Assembly: GCA_903847005.1 (NCBI GenBank)
Contig: CAINCM010000183.1
Location: forward strand, 1 to 5,753
Source of the DNA: an uncultured Chloroflexota bacterium
GTDB taxonomy: Bacteria; Chloroflexota; Limnocylindria; Limnocylindrales; Limnocylindraceae
Length of the DNA: 5,753 nucleotides
Direction: 5' to 3'
Notes under the pieces: generated by a model
Seen by the model: the letters and a program-made list of their open reading frames with translations, nothing else
Databases searched by the model: none
What the model was told of the DNA's origin: nothing
Made by a program: the position numbers and the translations under genes
Shown: in pieces, positions 1-5,430 of the stretch
Numbering within the stretch: the first letter of the stretch is position 1
How the letters are laid out: the number at the start of each line of letters is the position of its first letter

Positions 1-567
1 AGCATCGGCATCCTGCACTTCGACGCGCACGCCGATACATCGCCTGATGGCTACGGTTCGCTGCACAGTCACGGCTCACCGATGCGTCGGCTGATTGAAT
101 CTGGCGCCGTGCAGGGGAAGAACTTCGTACAGGTCGGGCTCCGCGGCTACTTCCCAGATCGCGAGACACTCGACTGGATGCAGGGCCACGGGATGCGCAC
201 CCATCTCATGACGGAGATCGAAGAGCGCGGCGCAGAGGCGGTCATCCACGATGCGATCGCGGAGGCGCTCGACGGTCCGGACGCGGTATGGATCAGCGTG
301 GACATCGATGTGGTGGATCCTGGCCTCGCCCCTGGAACCGGCACGCCGGAACCCGGCGGGATGCTCACACGCGAGCTGTTGCGCGCGCTCCGCCAGATCG
401 CGGCTCGCGTGCCGATTGCGGGCATGGACATCCTCGAGGTGTCTCCGCCATACGATTGGGCGGAGTCCACGGCGATGATCGCGAACCGCGCCGCCCTCGA
501 AGTGATCAGCTCACTCGCGAAGCGGAAGGCAGCCGGCGAGAAGATTCGCTGGGAGCCGGGACGCTGA
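1..567 (+). CDS. Agmatinase-type ureohydrolase (arginase superfamily), 5'-truncated by the window
   Basis: The frame is open from base 1, giving 188 visible residues that end at a TGA; the N-terminal third, including the usual GGDHS region, lies outside. The manganese-binding motifs of the arginase/agmatinase superfamily are intact: HFDAHAD at visible residues 6-12 (ligands D8, H10, D12) and SVDIDVVDP at 99-107 (D101, D103), followed by the family signature APGTGTPEPGG. HGSPMRR (24-30) matches the substrate-side HG(T/S)P.R segment of agmatinases. The family hydrolyses a guanidino compound to urea plus an amine in the cytosol, agmatine to putrescine being the classic case. The aldehyde dehydrogenase farther along, of the type that oxidises 4-aminobutanal, fits a putrescine route, but this is context only. 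Guanidinobutyrase, guanidine hydrolase or another amidinohydrolase cannot be excluded from this part. The family is certain; the substrate is not. Its stop touches the proposed start of the methyltransferase. Confidence 0.9.
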   Translation, partial: SIGILHFDAHADTSPDGYGSLHSHGSPMRRLIESGAVQGKNFVQVGLRGYFPDRETLDWMQGHGMRTHLMTEIEERGAEAVIHDAIAEALDGPDAVWISVDIDVVDPGLAPGTGTPEPGGMLTRELLRALRQIAARVPIAGMDILEVSPPYDWAESTAMIANRAALEVISSLAKRKAAGEKIRWEPGR

Positions 568-1307
568 GTTCGCTCCTGAGGAGGCGGCTCCTCAACGACG
601 AGGGTGACCTCAACGCCGGCGCGCAAGACGATCGTACGTTCTGGCGCGCTCTTGCAAGTGAGACCAGCGGGCCCATCGTCGAACTCGGCTGTGGCGCGGG
701 GAGGATCCTCCAGGCACTCGAGGCCCGTGATCGCCGCCTGATCGGCCTCGATCGCGACCCTGAAGCGATCGCACTGGCGCGCGAACGTCTGCCGTCGGCA
801 GAGTTGCTACAGGTCGACCTCCTCCACTGGCTGCCACCCGAAAGCCTTGCTCGGAGCGCAGGGTTGGTCATTGCGGGTGGCGATCTTCTCCCGCTCCTCT
901 TGGACGAAGGGGAGTTGCGGCGACTCATGGCTCTCGCCGCTCACCTTCTGGCGCCCCACGGCGTGTTCGCCATCGACGCCACTCGGATCGATCCCGAACT
1001 CCTGCAGGCGGCTGTCGGAGATGCGGCCTGGGCAGAGGATGTGCGCTGGCGCGCCGACGACGGCGCCGAGATCACGCGCCAATCGCGACTCTCGCCCGAC
1101 CGATTCGGGCGCGATCGTGTGGCGCAACTCGAGATCCGGCACGCGCGGTCGGGTCCAGGTGGCTACGTGGACGCGCGCGCGCCGTTCAGCGTGCGCGCGT
1201 GGAGCGGTGAGGAGGTGGCCGAGGCGGCGCGTGCTGCTGGTCTCACGGTAGCCACGCGCCTAGAAGAGGATCGGCTTCGCTGGCTGCTACGGTCTACACA
1301 TGCCTGA
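564..1307 (+). CDS. Class I SAM-dependent methyltransferase, start codon uncertain (possible CTG)
   Basis: From 564 this frame encodes about 247 residues with the Rossmann-type methyltransferase fold. Motif I is VELGCGAGR (residues about 39-47), the SAM-ribose acidic segment is LIGLDRDPEAIALA (59-72, D63), then LLQVDLLHWLP (81-91), and a later strand LAPHGVFAIDATRIDP. The stretch DDRTFWRALA just before motif I is typical of the lead-in helix of such enzymes. The methyl acceptor cannot be told. The start is odd: no in-frame ATG, GTG or TTG lies between the end of the agmatinase gene and motif I. The only upstream ATG, at 288, would add 92 residues read out of frame through the conserved agmatinase coding sequence, which look like a shadow. 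I place the start at CTG 564, forming a CTGA overlap with the agmatinase stop and preceded by GGGAG (551-555) at 8 bases; CTG 576 is an alternative. The stop lies 8 bases inside murI. Confidence 0.75.
   Translation: MSSLLRRRLLNDEGDLNAGAQDDRTFWRALASETSGPIVELGCGAGRILQALEARDRRLIGLDRDPEAIALARERLPSAELLQVDLLHWLPPESLARSAGLVIAGGDLLPLLLDEGELRRLMALAAHLLAPHGVFAIDATRIDPELLQAAVGDAAWAEDVRWRADDGAEITRQSRLSPDRFGRDRVAQLEIRHARSGPGGYVDARAPFSVRAWSGEEVAEAARAAGLTVATRLEEDRLRWLLRSTHA
577..594 (+). other. Short hairpin containing a perfect AGGAGG
   Basis: TGAGGAG (577-583) and CTCCTCA (588-594) are perfect inverted repeats around a GCGG loop, giving a 7-base-pair stem. The 5' arm carries AGGAGG (579-584), a full Shine-Dalgarno match, but no ATG, GTG or TTG follows at a usable distance in any frame that continues. 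It lies just after the agmatinase stop, within the first codons proposed for the methyltransferase. It could affect initiation of that gene or pause transcription. It lacks a T-run, so it is not a standard terminator, and it may be coincidental. Confidence 0.35.
1288..1293 (+). promoter_or_regulatory. Candidate -10 element (TACGGT) for murI
   Basis: TACGGT ends 6 bases before the murI ATG at 1300, inside the 3' end of the methyltransferase. It fits the TANNNT form of extended high-GC promoters and would place the transcript start at or next to the ATG, giving a leaderless mRNA. There is no clear -35. The case rests mostly on the same spacing recurring at other starts in this window. Confidence 0.4.
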
Positions 1308-2184
1308 TGCGCGACCGATCGGATTCTTCGACTCTGGCGTCGGCGGACTCACCGTCCTTCGTGCGGCGCAAGGACGGCTCCCCGGTGAGTCGACTATCTA
1401 CATCGGAGATACCGCACGGCATCCTTACGGCACGCGGACGGATGCCGAGGTGCTCGCATTCTCCGAAGAGCTCGCCGACGCACTCGTGGCTCGAGATGTG
1501 AAAGCGATCGTGATCGCCTGCAACACGGCAACATCGGTTGCACTGGGCCACCTCCGCCAGCGGCACCCGGAGATCCCGTTCATCGGCGTGGTGCGTCCGG
1601 GAGCCGCCGCCGCGACGCTCGCCACGCGCACCGGTCGCATCGGCGTGATCGCAACCGAGGCAACGGTGCGTTCGGGCGCCTACTTCGCCGCGATCAAGGA
1701 TCAGAACCCCGCCGTGCAGGTGCTCACACGCGCGGCATCGGAGCTGGTGCCGCTGATCGAGGCGGGTGATTTCGACGGCGCGGAACTGCGTGACGCGGTG
1801 GATCTGGTCCTCGCGCCGTTCGGTGCAACGGTCAGTGGACCCCGCGTTGACACCCTCTTGCTCGGATGCACGCACTTTCCCCTCATCAAACGGTTGATCT
1901 CAACTGCACTCGGCGAGAGCATCGCCGTGGTCGATTCTGCCGCCGCGACCGCGACGACCCTCCAGGAAGTCATCTCCGTCAACCACCTTGAGGCCCCCGG
2001 ATCGACACGTGGTACGGCTGCGGATCCGGGGAGCGCCGGTCACAAGGCTCCCGAGCGGGCGGCGGTTCGCCCAACGCATCGACTCTTCACCACTGGAGAT
2101 CTGGAAACGTTCAGTGCGCTCGCCGAGCGCCTCTTCGGCGAAAAGGGGCCCAAGGCGGAGCCCTTTCCGTCGGCCAACCCCTAG
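1300..2184 (+). CDS. murI: Glutamate racemase
   Basis: A 294-residue enzyme of usual or slightly long size that interconverts L- and D-glutamate in the cytosol, supplying D-Glu for peptidoglycan. The N-terminal half has GFFDSGVGGLTVLRA (8-22; catalytic-site Asp11 and Ser12), then DTARHPYG (37-44) and the first catalytic cysteine in ACNTATS (Cys74). The second half has the partner cysteine in LLGCTHFPLI (Cys190, His192), and VDSA follows at 211. Both cysteines of the cofactor-independent two-base mechanism are present, so it should be active. Residues about 228-258 form a Gly/Ala/Pro-rich stretch before RLFTTGD, a variable region in MurI proteins. ATG 1300 is chosen because it starts directly before the conserved core (PIGFFDSG). 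The first 8 bases overlap the methyltransferase end, so it may be co-transcribed, while TACGGT upstream suggests a promoter of its own. The stop interlocks with that of mtnN on the other strand. Confidence 0.97.
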   Translation: MPDARPIGFFDSGVGGLTVLRAAQGRLPGESTIYIGDTARHPYGTRTDAEVLAFSEELADALVARDVKAIVIACNTATSVALGHLRQRHPEIPFIGVVRPGAAAATLATRTGRIGVIATEATVRSGAYFAAIKDQNPAVQVLTRAASELVPLIEAGDFDGAELRDAVDLVLAPFGATVSGPRVDTLLLGCTHFPLIKRLISTALGESIAVVDSAAATATTLQEVISVNHLEAPGSTRGTAADPGSAGHKAPERAAVRPTHRLFTTGDLETFSALAERLFGEKGPKAEPFPSANP

Positions 2185-2187
2185 GGG
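2178..2187. other. Palindrome CCCCTAGGGG holding both stop codons of convergent genes
   Basis: The 10-base perfect palindrome CCCCTAGGGG contains the TAG of murI (2182-2184, plus) and the TAG of mtnN (2183-2181, minus), so the two genes overlap tail to tail by the 4 bases CTAG. There is no loop or T-run, so it is not a normal intrinsic terminator. No other terminator is visible between these genes, implying that transcripts read into each other's 3' ends or end by a factor. Confidence 0.6.
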
Positions 2188-2921
2188 AGCGTCGGCAGGA
2201 TCGCCTCGACGATAGCGGCCGCGTTCGCAGCCGCGGTCGGAAGATACTCGTCGAATGCGGTTGGGGCGACTGCATCACCTGCGTCGCTGACACTTCTGAT
2301 CACAATCCAAGGGGTGCCGAACCGGCGTGCAACGTAGGCGATCGCCGCCCCCTCCATCTCCACCAGATCCGCGCCGGTGCGCGTTGCGATCGCGTCGCGG
2401 GTCGCGCGATCGTTCACGAACCAATCACCGGTGGCGATTCGCCCGACGCTCACGGCAAAGCCTCGTGTGGCACCAAGCACGCGCGCCGCTTCCTGCGCCG
2501 ACGCATGCAGCGCGGCGTCCGAACGGAGGAGCGGCTCGCCTTCGGATGGCCGGTCGCTTCCGTATCCGAAGAGAGTGAACCCGCTCGCGCTGACCGCGGC
2601 AAAGTCGTGCTGCACCACTTCGGTGCCGATCACGACATCGCCAACACGGTGTCCAGGGTGAAGTGCCGCTGCGGAACCTACGGAGATGATGCACCGAGGC
2701 CCAAGCGCGCTCGCGGCGGCAACAGAACTGGCGGCAGCGACCTTTCCCACACCGCATCGAAGGAGGGCCACACCACGTCCTCCGAGTCGGCCCGTGAGCA
2801 GGTCACCGTCTGGAATGCCCGGCATGCGCCGCTCCGCGAGTTCCGAGGAGCGCCGCTCCAGCGCGGTGCGCTCTTCTCGAAGCGCCGCTGCGATCAGGAC
2901 GGGGCGTTTCTCTGCGTGCAT
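2181..2921 (-). CDS. mtnN: 5'-methylthioadenosine/S-adenosylhomocysteine nucleosidase
   Basis: A 246-residue cytosolic hydrolase predicted to split adenine from methylthioadenosine (by-product of spermidine synthesis) and S-adenosylhomocysteine (by-product of methylation). The purine-phosphorylase-type fold shows in ALREE (13-17; Glu17 aligns with E. coli Glu12), RCGVGKVAAA (55-64), SVGSAAALHPGHRVGDVVIG (80-99), TGDWFVND (164-171), VEMEGAAIAYVA (187-198; Glu190 aligns with Glu174) and VIRSVSDAGD (207-216; Asp213 aligns with the catalytic Asp197). All key residues are kept. The wording VEMEGAAIA with SD..D favours MTA/SAH nucleosidase over nucleoside phosphorylases; futalosine hydrolase is a less likely alternative. 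ATG 2921 lies 17 bases after the upstream gene's stop on this strand, so the two probably form an operon. There is no good Shine-Dalgarno, and TATCCT sits 6 bases before the ATG, suggesting a leaderless transcript as well. A SAM-dependent methyltransferase, the kind of enzyme that makes SAH, lies nearby on the opposite strand. Confidence 0.93.
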   Translation of the reverse strand: MHAEKRPVLIAAALREERTALERRSSELAERRMPGIPDGDLLTGRLGGRGVALLRCGVGKVAAASSVAAASALGPRCIISVGSAAALHPGHRVGDVVIGTEVVQHDFAAVSASGFTLFGYGSDRPSEGEPLLRSDAALHASAQEAARVLGATRGFAVSVGRIATGDWFVNDRATRDAIATRTGADLVEMEGAAIAYVARRFGTPWIVIRSVSDAGDAVAPTAFDEYLPTAAANAAAIVEAILPTLP

Positions 2922-2927
2922 CGGGCG

Positions 2928-2933
2928 AGGATA
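2928..2933 (-). promoter_or_regulatory. Candidate -10 element (TATCCT) for mtnN
   Basis: On the minus strand TATCCT ends 6 bases before the mtnN ATG, within the 17-base gap after the upstream gene. It fits TANNNT and would give a leaderless transcript. No -35 match is seen at 17-18 bases. mtnN may thus have both operon read-through and its own start. Confidence 0.45.
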
Positions 2934-2938
2934 GCCGC

Positions 2939-3367
2939 TCAGCTCGCCTCGTCCTCGGATCGGTCAAGCGCGACGACGGCCGAGCGCATGGCGCGTGGTT
3001 CACGGCCCGCAAGGAGATCCTCTGCATCCTGGATATCAGGGTCGCGCTCGCGTTCATCGGCATCCATCGGGCCGGCGATCGCCTCAGCCTCGACATCGAG
3101 TGGGATCAGCGCGGTCTCGCCCTCCTCTGAGGAGGCGCGCACTGCGGCGACCAGACGGTGGTCGAGTGCCGGATAGAAGCCGTGGTTTCGCTCGAGTTCG
3201 ATGGCGATCGCCTCGACGAGCGTCTCCTCTGTGTACGACTCGATGATTCGACCCCGCGCCTCCTCGACGGCGGCGAGGAAGTCCTCCGGGGGGATCCGTT
3301 CGTCATGCGCAAGCGTTACTCCGAGCGAGCTGTCGTCCTCCGACTCGTAGATTTCATAGAAGAACAT
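2939..3367 (-). CDS. Acidic protein of unknown function, 142 residues
   Basis: I do not recognise a named family. From ATG 3367 the protein begins MFFYEIYESEDD, then a folded-looking part to about residue 93: a short hydrophobic strand, a helix DFLAAVEEARGRIIESY (29-45), a second helix ETLVEAIAIELERNHGF (48-64), and a strand-rich LVAAVRASS...TALIPLD. Residues from about 94 to 142 are dominated by Asp, Glu, Ala and Arg with few hydrophobics, so probably disordered. There is no signal peptide, membrane segment or cysteine, so a soluble cytosolic protein is likely. The strongly amphipathic helices and orderly codon structure argue that it is real. Extending the frame to 3643 adds 92 low-complexity residues antisense to the septum gene, so I chose 3367, which also has TAGCCT 7 bases upstream. 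It precedes mtnN by 17 bases and is probably co-transcribed with it. A link to nucleoside or methyl metabolism is only guilt by association. Confidence 0.75.
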   Translation of the reverse strand: MFFYEIYESEDDSSLGVTLAHDERIPPEDFLAAVEEARGRIIESYTEETLVEAIAIELERNHGFYPALDHRLVAAVRASSEEGETALIPLDVEAEAIAGPMDADERERDPDIQDAEDLLAGREPRAMRSAVVALDRSEDEAS

Positions 3368-3374
3368 GCGGGGG

Positions 3375-3404
3375 AGGCTAGCACCGCCGCGCCAGCTTTG
3401 TCGC
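3375..3404 (-). promoter_or_regulatory. Candidate leaderless promoter for the unknown gene/mtnN unit
   Basis: On the minus strand TAGCCT (3380-3375) ends 7 bases before the ATG at 3367, and GCGACA (3404-3399, matching the last four bases of TTGACA) lies 18 bases farther upstream. No Shine-Dalgarno is present before the ATG (the leader reads CCTCCCCCGC), so translation probably starts on a leaderless mRNA. Confidence 0.45.
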
Positions 3405-3434
3405 TTGACGCGCGGTGCGCGGCGAGGCGAAACT
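3405..3434 (+). promoter_or_regulatory. Candidate promoter for the septum-formation gene
   Basis: TTGACG (3405-3410, five of six consensus bases) is followed after 18 bases by GAAACT (3429-3434; only A2, A4 and the final T of TATAAT). The -10 ends 6 bases before ATG 3441, the same geometry as other genes here, so the transcript may be leaderless. This -35 abuts the -35 of the divergent promoter. Confidence 0.4.
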
Positions 3435-3440
3435 GCAGGC

Positions 3441-3845
3441 ATGAGGATTGGGCTGGAACGCGCGCTTCCAACGACGGCCGCGAGACTGCGGATCTTCGTG
3501 GTGCTCGTCGTTGTTCTCGCCTTTCTGCTGGTGGTCGGGCGCAGCCTGATCGGCGCGCTCGAGGTGAATGCGGAGATCTCGCGCCTGCGGGACCAGAATG
3601 CGGCGCTTGCGGTGAAGGCCGAGGCGCTCAGCGCGGAGCGCATCCTTCTCGACGATGCCGCGTTCCTCGACCTGATCGCCCGCGGCTACTCCCTCGGCTC
3701 GTCCGTGGAGCGACCGTTCGTTCTTGCAGCGGATGCAGCGGAACTCCCTGCCGACGCACCCGGTTCCGCTGCTCGCCGTCTCACGGTGATCGAAGAGGCC
3801 CGTTCGCCGATCGACGCCTGGATCGAGGTCCTCTTCGGCGGTTGA
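3441..3845 (+). CDS. FtsB/DivIC-like septum formation initiator, single-pass membrane protein
   Basis: A 134-residue protein with the layout of the DivIC/FtsB family: a short N-terminal cytoplasmic part with Arg/Lys, one membrane segment (about residues 18-34, FVVLVVVLAFLLVVG), then a coiled coil (about 41-70; EVNAEISRLRDQNAALAVKA) and a conserved patch DDAAFLDLIARGYSLGSSVE (71-90). The patch corresponds to the usual LddP.yiE..AR..LG..kpgE segment. The C-terminal tail ends SPIDAWIEVLFGG. In known members this protein bridges FtsL and FtsQ/DivIB in the divisome, with the coiled coil outside the membrane, consistent with the topology seen. ATG 3441 is preferred over ATG 3366 because the extra 25 residues are Arg-rich and would cover the promoter region. 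It is divergent from the unknown gene (73 bases between starts) and ends 4 bases from the convergent dehydrogenase. The family is fairly sure from architecture and the AR.YSLG patch; FtsB versus DivIC naming is not decidable. Confidence 0.82.
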   Translation: MRIGLERALPTTAARLRIFVVLVVVLAFLLVVGRSLIGALEVNAEISRLRDQNAALAVKAEALSAERILLDDAAFLDLIARGYSLGSSVERPFVLAADAAELPADAPGSAARRLTVIEEARSPIDAWIEVLFGG

Positions 3846-3870
3846 CGGGCTACCTTTCGGGGTCGCCGAA
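3834..3870. terminator. Possible bidirectional hairpin at convergent gene ends
   Basis: TTCGGCG (3834-3840) and CGCCGAA (3864-3870) are a perfect 7-base inverted repeat enclosing 23 bases. That loop contains both stop codons (3843-3845 plus, 3852-3850 minus) and a smaller ACC/GGT stem (3852-3854 with 3861-3863). There is no T-run on either strand, so if it ends transcription it is not a classic intrinsic terminator. It also overlaps the coding sequence of both genes, and chance is possible. Confidence 0.3.
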
Positions 3871-5370
3871 TACGGTCCAGTGCCACGGCTTCACCGGTGC
3901 CCCGGTCAACTCGATCGCCACGTGCTTCACCTGCGTGTACTCCTCGAACGAGTAGTGGCTGAGGTCTTTGCCGAATCCAGACTGTTTGAAGCCGCCGTGC
4001 GGCATCTCGCTCATGAAGGGGAGATGGTCGTTGACCAGCACCGCGCCAAAACGCAGCGCGGCTGCCACGCGGTGCGCTCGCTGCACATCTGACGTCCAGA
4101 CGCTCGCCGCCAGACCGTATGGCGTGTCGTTCGCCAACCTGATCCCCTCGGCCTCGCCGGAGAATGGGAGGGCGACCAACACCGGCCCGAAGATCTCCTG
4201 CTGCACGATCTCGCTGCCCTGCAGCGCACCCGTGATCAACGTGGGGGCGTAGAATGCGCCGCCCTCACATCCGCTCGGGCTCACGTGCGCGCCGCCCGCC
4301 ACCACCTCCGCACCTGCCGCGCGCGCGCGCTCGACGAACCCTGCAACTCGATCGCGTTGCGCCAGGGAGATGAGCGAGCCCATGTCGGTCGTTGCGGCGA
4401 ACGGATCGCCGAGACGGACGCTGCGCATGAGTTCGGCGATGCGAGCCACGAGCCTCTCGTAGATGCGCGCCTCGGCGTAGATGCGCGTGGCGGCGGTGCA
4501 GTCTTGCCCGGAGTTGACGATCGCTCCGACCAGTGCGCCGCGCGCGGCGCTCTCGACATCCGCATCGTCGAAGATGACGAGCGGCGCCTTGCCGCCAAGC
4601 TCTAGGTGGAGCCGTTTCAGCGTTGGCGCGCTCGCCGCCATCAGCTGCCGCCCGGTGGCAGAGTCGCCGGTGAGCGTGACCATGTCGATGCGTGGATCGG
4701 CGGCGAACTGTGCGCCGATCTTCGGCCCTGGCCCGGTGATGACGTTCACCACTCCATCTGGGAACCCGACCTCGCGTGCCAGTTCGGCGAGTCGAATCGC
4801 CGTGAGCGGCGTTGCGCTCGCCGGCTTCATGACCACCGTGTTCCCTGCGGCGAGCGCTGGCGCCGCCTGCCAGATGGCCATGGCGAGCGGGTAGTTCCAT
4901 GGGGCAATGAGCGCCGCAACGCCGACGGGCTCCCTGCGAATCATCGAGGTGTGGCTGCCGCTGAACTCCGACGCGGCGCGACCCTCTGGGCTGCGCAGGA
5001 CGCCGGCGAAGAAACGCAGATGATCTACCGCGGCGGGGATGTCGCCTTCGCGTCGCAGCTTGCGCGCCGTTCCCGTCTGCCAGACCTCCGCGTCGGCAAT
5101 CGCATCCGCTTCGCCGGCGAGCGCATCGGCGAGACGGATGAGGAGCAGCGCGCGGTCGGCGGGAGTGATGCGGCGCCACGGACCGTCGTCGAATGCCGTG
5201 CGCGCCGCGGCGATCGCGGCATCGACGTCTGACGGTGCCGCCAGCGGAATCTTGCCGATCTGCGCCCCGGTTGCCGGGTGCCGTAGGTCGAACGTGTCGC
5301 CGCCCTGCGCGGCGCGAGAGGTGCCGTTGATCAGGAGTTGCGGCGTGAAGTTGGGCACGGCGTTCACCAT
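3850..5370 (-). CDS. NAD(P)+-dependent aldehyde dehydrogenase, gamma-aminobutyraldehyde dehydrogenase-like (PatD-type)
   Basis: A 506-residue cytosolic ALDH-superfamily enzyme of full length. The catalytic set is complete: APWNYP with Asn159, MKPA with cofactor-binding Lys182, LELGGKAP with general base Glu257, NSGQDCTAA with nucleophile Cys291, and QEIFGP with Glu392. Several stretches match my recollection of E. coli PatD (YdcW), which oxidises 4-aminobutanal to GABA: IPAAVDHLRFFAG (111-123), GSHTSMIRREPVGV (138-151), GALQGSEIVQQEIFGPV (381-397) and SEMPHGGFKQSGFGKDLS (454-471). The motif usually read LTGS.ATG is LTGDSATG (233-240), a mild variant near the cofactor. The C-terminal tail KPWHWTVFGDPER runs beyond PatD. 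ATG 5370 gives a normal N-terminus; the open frame up to 5634 is Arg-rich and lies antisense to the next gene. TACCCT sits 6 bases before the ATG with no Shine-Dalgarno. Other amino-aldehydes or betaine aldehyde are possible substrates. It fits a putrescine-to-GABA route with the ureohydrolase at the window start. Confidence 0.93.
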   Translation of the reverse strand: MVNAVPNFTPQLLINGTSRAAQGGDTFDLRHPATGAQIGKIPLAAPSDVDAAIAAARTAFDDGPWRRITPADRALLLIRLADALAGEADAIADAEVWQTGTARKLRREGDIPAAVDHLRFFAGVLRSPEGRAASEFSGSHTSMIRREPVGVAALIAPWNYPLAMAIWQAAPALAAGNTVVMKPASATPLTAIRLAELAREVGFPDGVVNVITGPGPKIGAQFAADPRIDMVTLTGDSATGRQLMAASAPTLKRLHLELGGKAPLVIFDDADVESAARGALVGAIVNSGQDCTAATRIYAEARIYERLVARIAELMRSVRLGDPFAATTDMGSLISLAQRDRVAGFVERARAAGAEVVAGGAHVSPSGCEGGAFYAPTLITGALQGSEIVQQEIFGPVLVALPFSGEAEGIRLANDTPYGLAASVWTSDVQRAHRVAAALRFGAVLVNDHLPFMSEMPHGGFKQSGFGKDLSHYSFEEYTQVKHVAIELTGAPVKPWHWTVFGDPER

Positions 5371-5376
5371 CGTTGA

Positions 5377-5382
5377 AGGGTA
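5377..5382 (-). promoter_or_regulatory. Candidate -10 element (TACCCT) for the minus-strand aldehyde dehydrogenase
   Basis: On the minus strand TACCCT ends 6 bases before ATG 5370 (spacer TCAACG). There is no Shine-Dalgarno and no -35 match at 17-18 bases. It would give a leaderless mRNA, matching other genes in the window. Confidence 0.45.
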
Positions 5383-5391
5383 GGCGATCCG

Positions 5392-5399
5392 TTCGCGAA
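5392..5399. promoter_or_regulatory. Palindrome TTCGCGAA between divergent promoters, possible operator
   Basis: TTCGCGAA is a perfect 8-base palindrome in the 60-base gap between two divergent aldehyde dehydrogenase genes, lying between their candidate -10 elements. Its position, near where the -35 contacts of both would fall, suits a repressor site controlling both genes, but the half-site is only 4 bases and it does not extend. Chance is a serious alternative. Confidence 0.25.
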
Positions 5400-5418
5400 G
5401 GTGTGGGAGCTGTCGCGC

Positions 5419-5424
5419 TAGGAT
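5419..5424 (+). promoter_or_regulatory. Candidate -10 element (TAGGAT) for the plus-strand aldehyde dehydrogenase
   Basis: TAGGAT (four of six TATAAT bases) ends 6 bases before ATG 5431. The included AGGA (5420-5423) could instead serve as a Shine-Dalgarno at 7 bases, so this start can be read either way; the recurring spacing favours a -10 element. No -35 match is visible. Confidence 0.45.
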
Positions 5425-5430
5425 GGCGCC

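Noticed and set aside
288..563. Extension of the methyltransferase frame upstream to ATG 288
   Set aside because: These 92 residues overlap strongly conserved agmatinase codons, are Arg/Pro/Gly-rich and resemble no methyltransferase N-terminus; they are most simply the off-frame reading of the real gene.
1171..1201. Alternating purine-pyrimidine tracts (1171-1182, 1189-1201; another at 4318-4330) that could favour Z-DNA
   Set aside because: They are short and explained by Ala/Arg/Val codons in coding sequence of high GC.
2505..3176. 223-residue plus-strand open frame antisense to mtnN and the unknown gene
   Set aside because: Ser/Arg/Ala-rich with no motif; mtnN on the opposite strand has every catalytic residue of its family.
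3368..3643. Extension of the unknown minus-strand gene up to 3643
   Set aside because: The added sequence is low-complexity Ser/Arg/Thr and antisense to the membrane and coiled-coil region of the septum gene, whose family pattern is clear.
3158..3955. 265-residue plus-strand open frame
   Set aside because: It crosses the unknown gene antisense, the septum gene off frame and the end of the dehydrogenase; its composition is Arg/Gly-rich with no recognisable motif, as expected for a GC-rich shadow.
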